NCBI RefSeq assembly: GCF_001571245.1
Contig: NZ_BCTK01000006.1
Coordinates: forward strand, 1 to 64,000
DNA: 64,000 nt
Source: Achromobacter piechaudii NBRC 102461
GTDB taxonomy: Bacteria > Pseudomonadota > Gammaproteobacteria > Burkholderiales > Burkholderiaceae_B
Direction of reading: 5' to 3'
Position numbers and translations under genes: made by a program
In this document: in pieces, positions 62,435-64,000 of the stretch
Position numbering within the stretch: the first letter of the stretch is position 1
Layout: each line of letters begins with the position of its first letter
Notes under the pieces: model-generated
Database searches by the model: none
The model's input: only the letters and a program-made list of their open reading frames with translations
Told to the model about the DNA's origin: nothing

Positions 62435-62932
62435 ATGAACTACCTCAGGCATTCCACGTTTCGCCCGACCTGGCCGTCCCACGCGATGCCGTTGCCAGAT
62501 AAGGCAAAAGCGGAGATGCACCGGGAACTTGGTCGTGTGTGTAGTGGACCGCAGCTCGCTGTAGCGTTGATCTGGCTTGGCCGATTTGACGGATGGCAGA
62601 CCGCCACCGGTGGGGAAGGCGGTGACGAGCTTTACGACGTAGCGTGTCAGCAACTGAAGCGTCTAGCTGGCCCGTTTAGCAGCCCGATCTGCTTTGTCGA
62701 GTGGCTGGTGGACCTTCCGTGTACGCGCTGGCGGGCGGCCACCATTGACTCGACGAGGCAGTGGGACCCTCTCGCTGAACGCTTCAGTGATTTTCAAGCT
62801 GCCTCCGGCACGCTTGTCGTTGTGTACGCGTCTGAGGTCGGTGCAGACACCTGGCGCAGCTACGTTCGGGGCTACCTGGTTGCAGCACTGATTCAGCTTG
62901 AGGGCACAGACGGTGCTGACGGTGGAGTCTGA
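62435..62932 (+). CDS. Hypothetical protein upstream of the relaxase
   Basis: 165 residues if started at 62435; ATGs at 62486 and 62510 are alternatives and no ribosome site decides. Helical throughout (HRELGRVCSGPQLAVALIWL, then YDVACQQLKRLAGPFSSPIC). No family recognised. Overlaps the start of traI by 20 bases, so the two are probably coupled and share a function in transfer. Confidence 0.55.
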   Translation: MNYLRHSTFRPTWPSHAMPLPDKAKAEMHRELGRVCSGPQLAVALIWLGRFDGWQTATGGEGGDELYDVACQQLKRLAGPFSSPICFVEWLVDLPCTRWRAATIDSTRQWDPLAERFSDFQAASGTLVVVYASEVGADTWRSYVRGYLVAALIQLEGTDGADGGV

Positions 62933-64000
62933 CCTGGTACTTCTCGCGTGTGCTGGAGCTGCCGCCGGCGCGCTATGGTGGCTGCGAAGGGCACCACGCT
63001 CAAGCGTAGAGGCTGGTGGTCATCCCGAAGGCGAGTCGGCTCGCCGCATGGCTCCGAGCTCTCGACATCTGGAGGTCATGCCCGCACATCATCTGTTCGA
63101 CGCTGTAGGGGCGACTCCATTACTGGAGCAGATTCGCCAGCGCATGGGGTTCACGCCTGAAAACTTTTCGCGGGATGTTCAGCCGCTACTGGATGCCTTC
63201 GCAGAGTTTGTCCAATTGTTGCCTGCATCTGAATCACATCATCATGCGCAGCCGGGCGGCCTTCTGGTGCATCTACTTGAGGTTGCGGCGCACGCCCTGC
63301 ATTTTCGTGATGCGTACAAGCTGCCTATGGGCGTGGCGCCAGAAGAGCAAACACGGCTCGCTGCAAGGTACACGTATGCGGTGCTAGTTGCGAGCTTGTT
63401 GCACGACATTGGAAAGCCGGTTACGGACGTGTTGGTCCAAGTGCATACCGCAACGGGAGCTGCAAAGCCTTGGGTGCCGCTTGGGGGCACGATGCTGGAG
63501 CAGGGCGGTGAGTGGTACGTCGTCAATTTTCCTGAGCAGAAAAACTATCGCCAGCACGAGCGATTGAGCCTGCCGTTGCTGCGCACGCTCGTTCCCGGCC
63601 AGGCTCTGGCCTGGATCGGCGAGCATCCTGCCCTCATGGACGAACTCTTCGACTATCTTGGGGGAGAGCAACGGAAGGGTGTGATCGCGGAACTGGTGGG
63701 CAGGGCGGACAAACAGTCCGTGGCGAGCAACCTCGCGATTGGTCCAAGAACTCGTTTTGCGTCCGCTCGAGCGGTCCCGCTGATTGAGCGGCTTATGGGG
63801 GGGCTCCGTCGCGCCTTGGCCGAAGGGTCCGTGTCCATGAATCGGGCTGGAGCGGTTGGCTTTTGCGACGGAGAATCGCTCTGGTGCGTCTCTGGGTCAA
63901 TTGCCAAGCTAGTCAGGGATCATCTGGCGCAAACCGAGCAGCGCCGGCCTGGCGCAGCGGGGATACCGGAAGACAACTCACGCCTGTTCGATACATGGCA
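62913..64000 (+). CDS. traI: TraI, MobH-family relaxase (partial, runs off the window)
   Basis: 363 residues visible from the GTG at 62913 (GAGG 9 bases upstream; GTG at 62922 also possible). A membrane helix near the N-terminus (LLACAGAAAGALWWL) is followed by the TraI_2 domain. This has SESHHHAQPGGLLVHLLEVA near 105-120 and the metal-binding HD in LLHDIGKPVTD near 162. These are the signature of MobH relaxases that nick oriT and lead the strand into the recipient. The C-terminus is beyond 64000. Confidence 0.88.
   Translation, partial: MLTVESDLVLLACAGAAAGALWWLRRAPRSSVEAGGHPEGESARRMAPSSRHLEVMPAHHLFDAVGATPLLEQIRQRMGFTPENFSRDVQPLLDAFAEFVQLLPASESHHHAQPGGLLVHLLEVAAHALHFRDAYKLPMGVAPEEQTRLAARYTYAVLVASLLHDIGKPVTDVLVQVHTATGAAKPWVPLGGTMLEQGGEWYVVNFPEQKNYRQHERLSLPLLRTLVPGQALAWIGEHPALMDELFDYLGGEQRKGVIAELVGRADKQSVASNLAIGPRTRFASARAVPLIERLMGGLRRALAEGSVSMNRAGAVGFCDGESLWCVSGSIAKLVRDHLAQTEQRRPGAAGIPEDNSRLFDTW

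Noticed and set aside
1-64000. Insertion sequences or an element integrase
   Set aside because: No transposase or integrase motif was seen in any frame, and no terminal inverted repeats with target duplications stand out.

Overview
The window looks like part of a large integrative and conjugative element (ICE), or a conjugative genomic island, in a betaproteobacterium. The order Burkholderiales is likely, and an Alcaligenaceae-like host (Bordetella/Achromobacter) or a Cupriavidus/Ralstonia-like host would fit. The grounds are the Burkholderiales-type porin, several DUF4148 proteins, a Bug/TctC binding protein beside a LysR regulator, and a CzcCBA system whose key residues match Cupriavidus CzcA. 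No tRNA, rRNA, integrase, insertion sequence or att site is visible, so both element ends lie outside the window.

Layout. 0-2.9 kb: accessory genes (GIY-YIG nuclease, DUF5623-like protein) and decayed copies. 3.1-21.7 kb: a metal-resistance block with a P1B-4 ATPase, three small DUF4148 proteins, a porin, two OmpR-type response regulators and one sensor kinase, czcCBA, and three glycosyltransferases. Inverted-repeat boxes of the form ATTACn6TGTAAT recur in its control regions. 21.8-25.6 kb: an unrelated LysR/Bug transporter/N-formylglutamate amidohydrolase/TSUP permease module. 25.7-30 kb: a junkyard holding a RadC remnant, a frameshifted second GIY-YIG copy, a GNAT/DUF1778 toxin-antitoxin pair with a repeated GTAC operator, and an SRAP gene stopped by one amber codon.

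30-39 kb: ICE maintenance genes (SNF2-like helicase, DNA methyltransferase, DUF3275, DUF3577 replication-associated protein and hypotheticals). Most are preceded by a GC-rich hairpin just upstream of the ribosome binding site. Two of these leaders are near-identical 116-nt copies in inverted orientation. 39.5-61.9 kb: a tightly packed minus-strand run of about 22 kb. It reads virB1, virB11, virB2, virB3, virB4, trbM, virB5, an unknown, virB6, virB8, virB9, virB10, then pilL, N, O, P, Q, R, S, a PilT-like ATPase, pilV and pilM. A VirB-type mating channel and an R64-type thin pilus are therefore encoded end to end. Two tiny plus-strand genes sit in the slot where virB7 would be expected. From 62.4 kb onward, divergent from virB1, lie a hypothetical gene and the start of a MobH-type TraI relaxase that runs off the window.

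How it works together: the relaxase, VirB channel and thin pilus would move the element, the helicase, DUF3577, DUF3275 and methyltransferase genes would maintain it, and the cargo gives Zn/Co/Cd efflux with envelope remodelling. All functional names come from motif recognition by eye; no database search was run.
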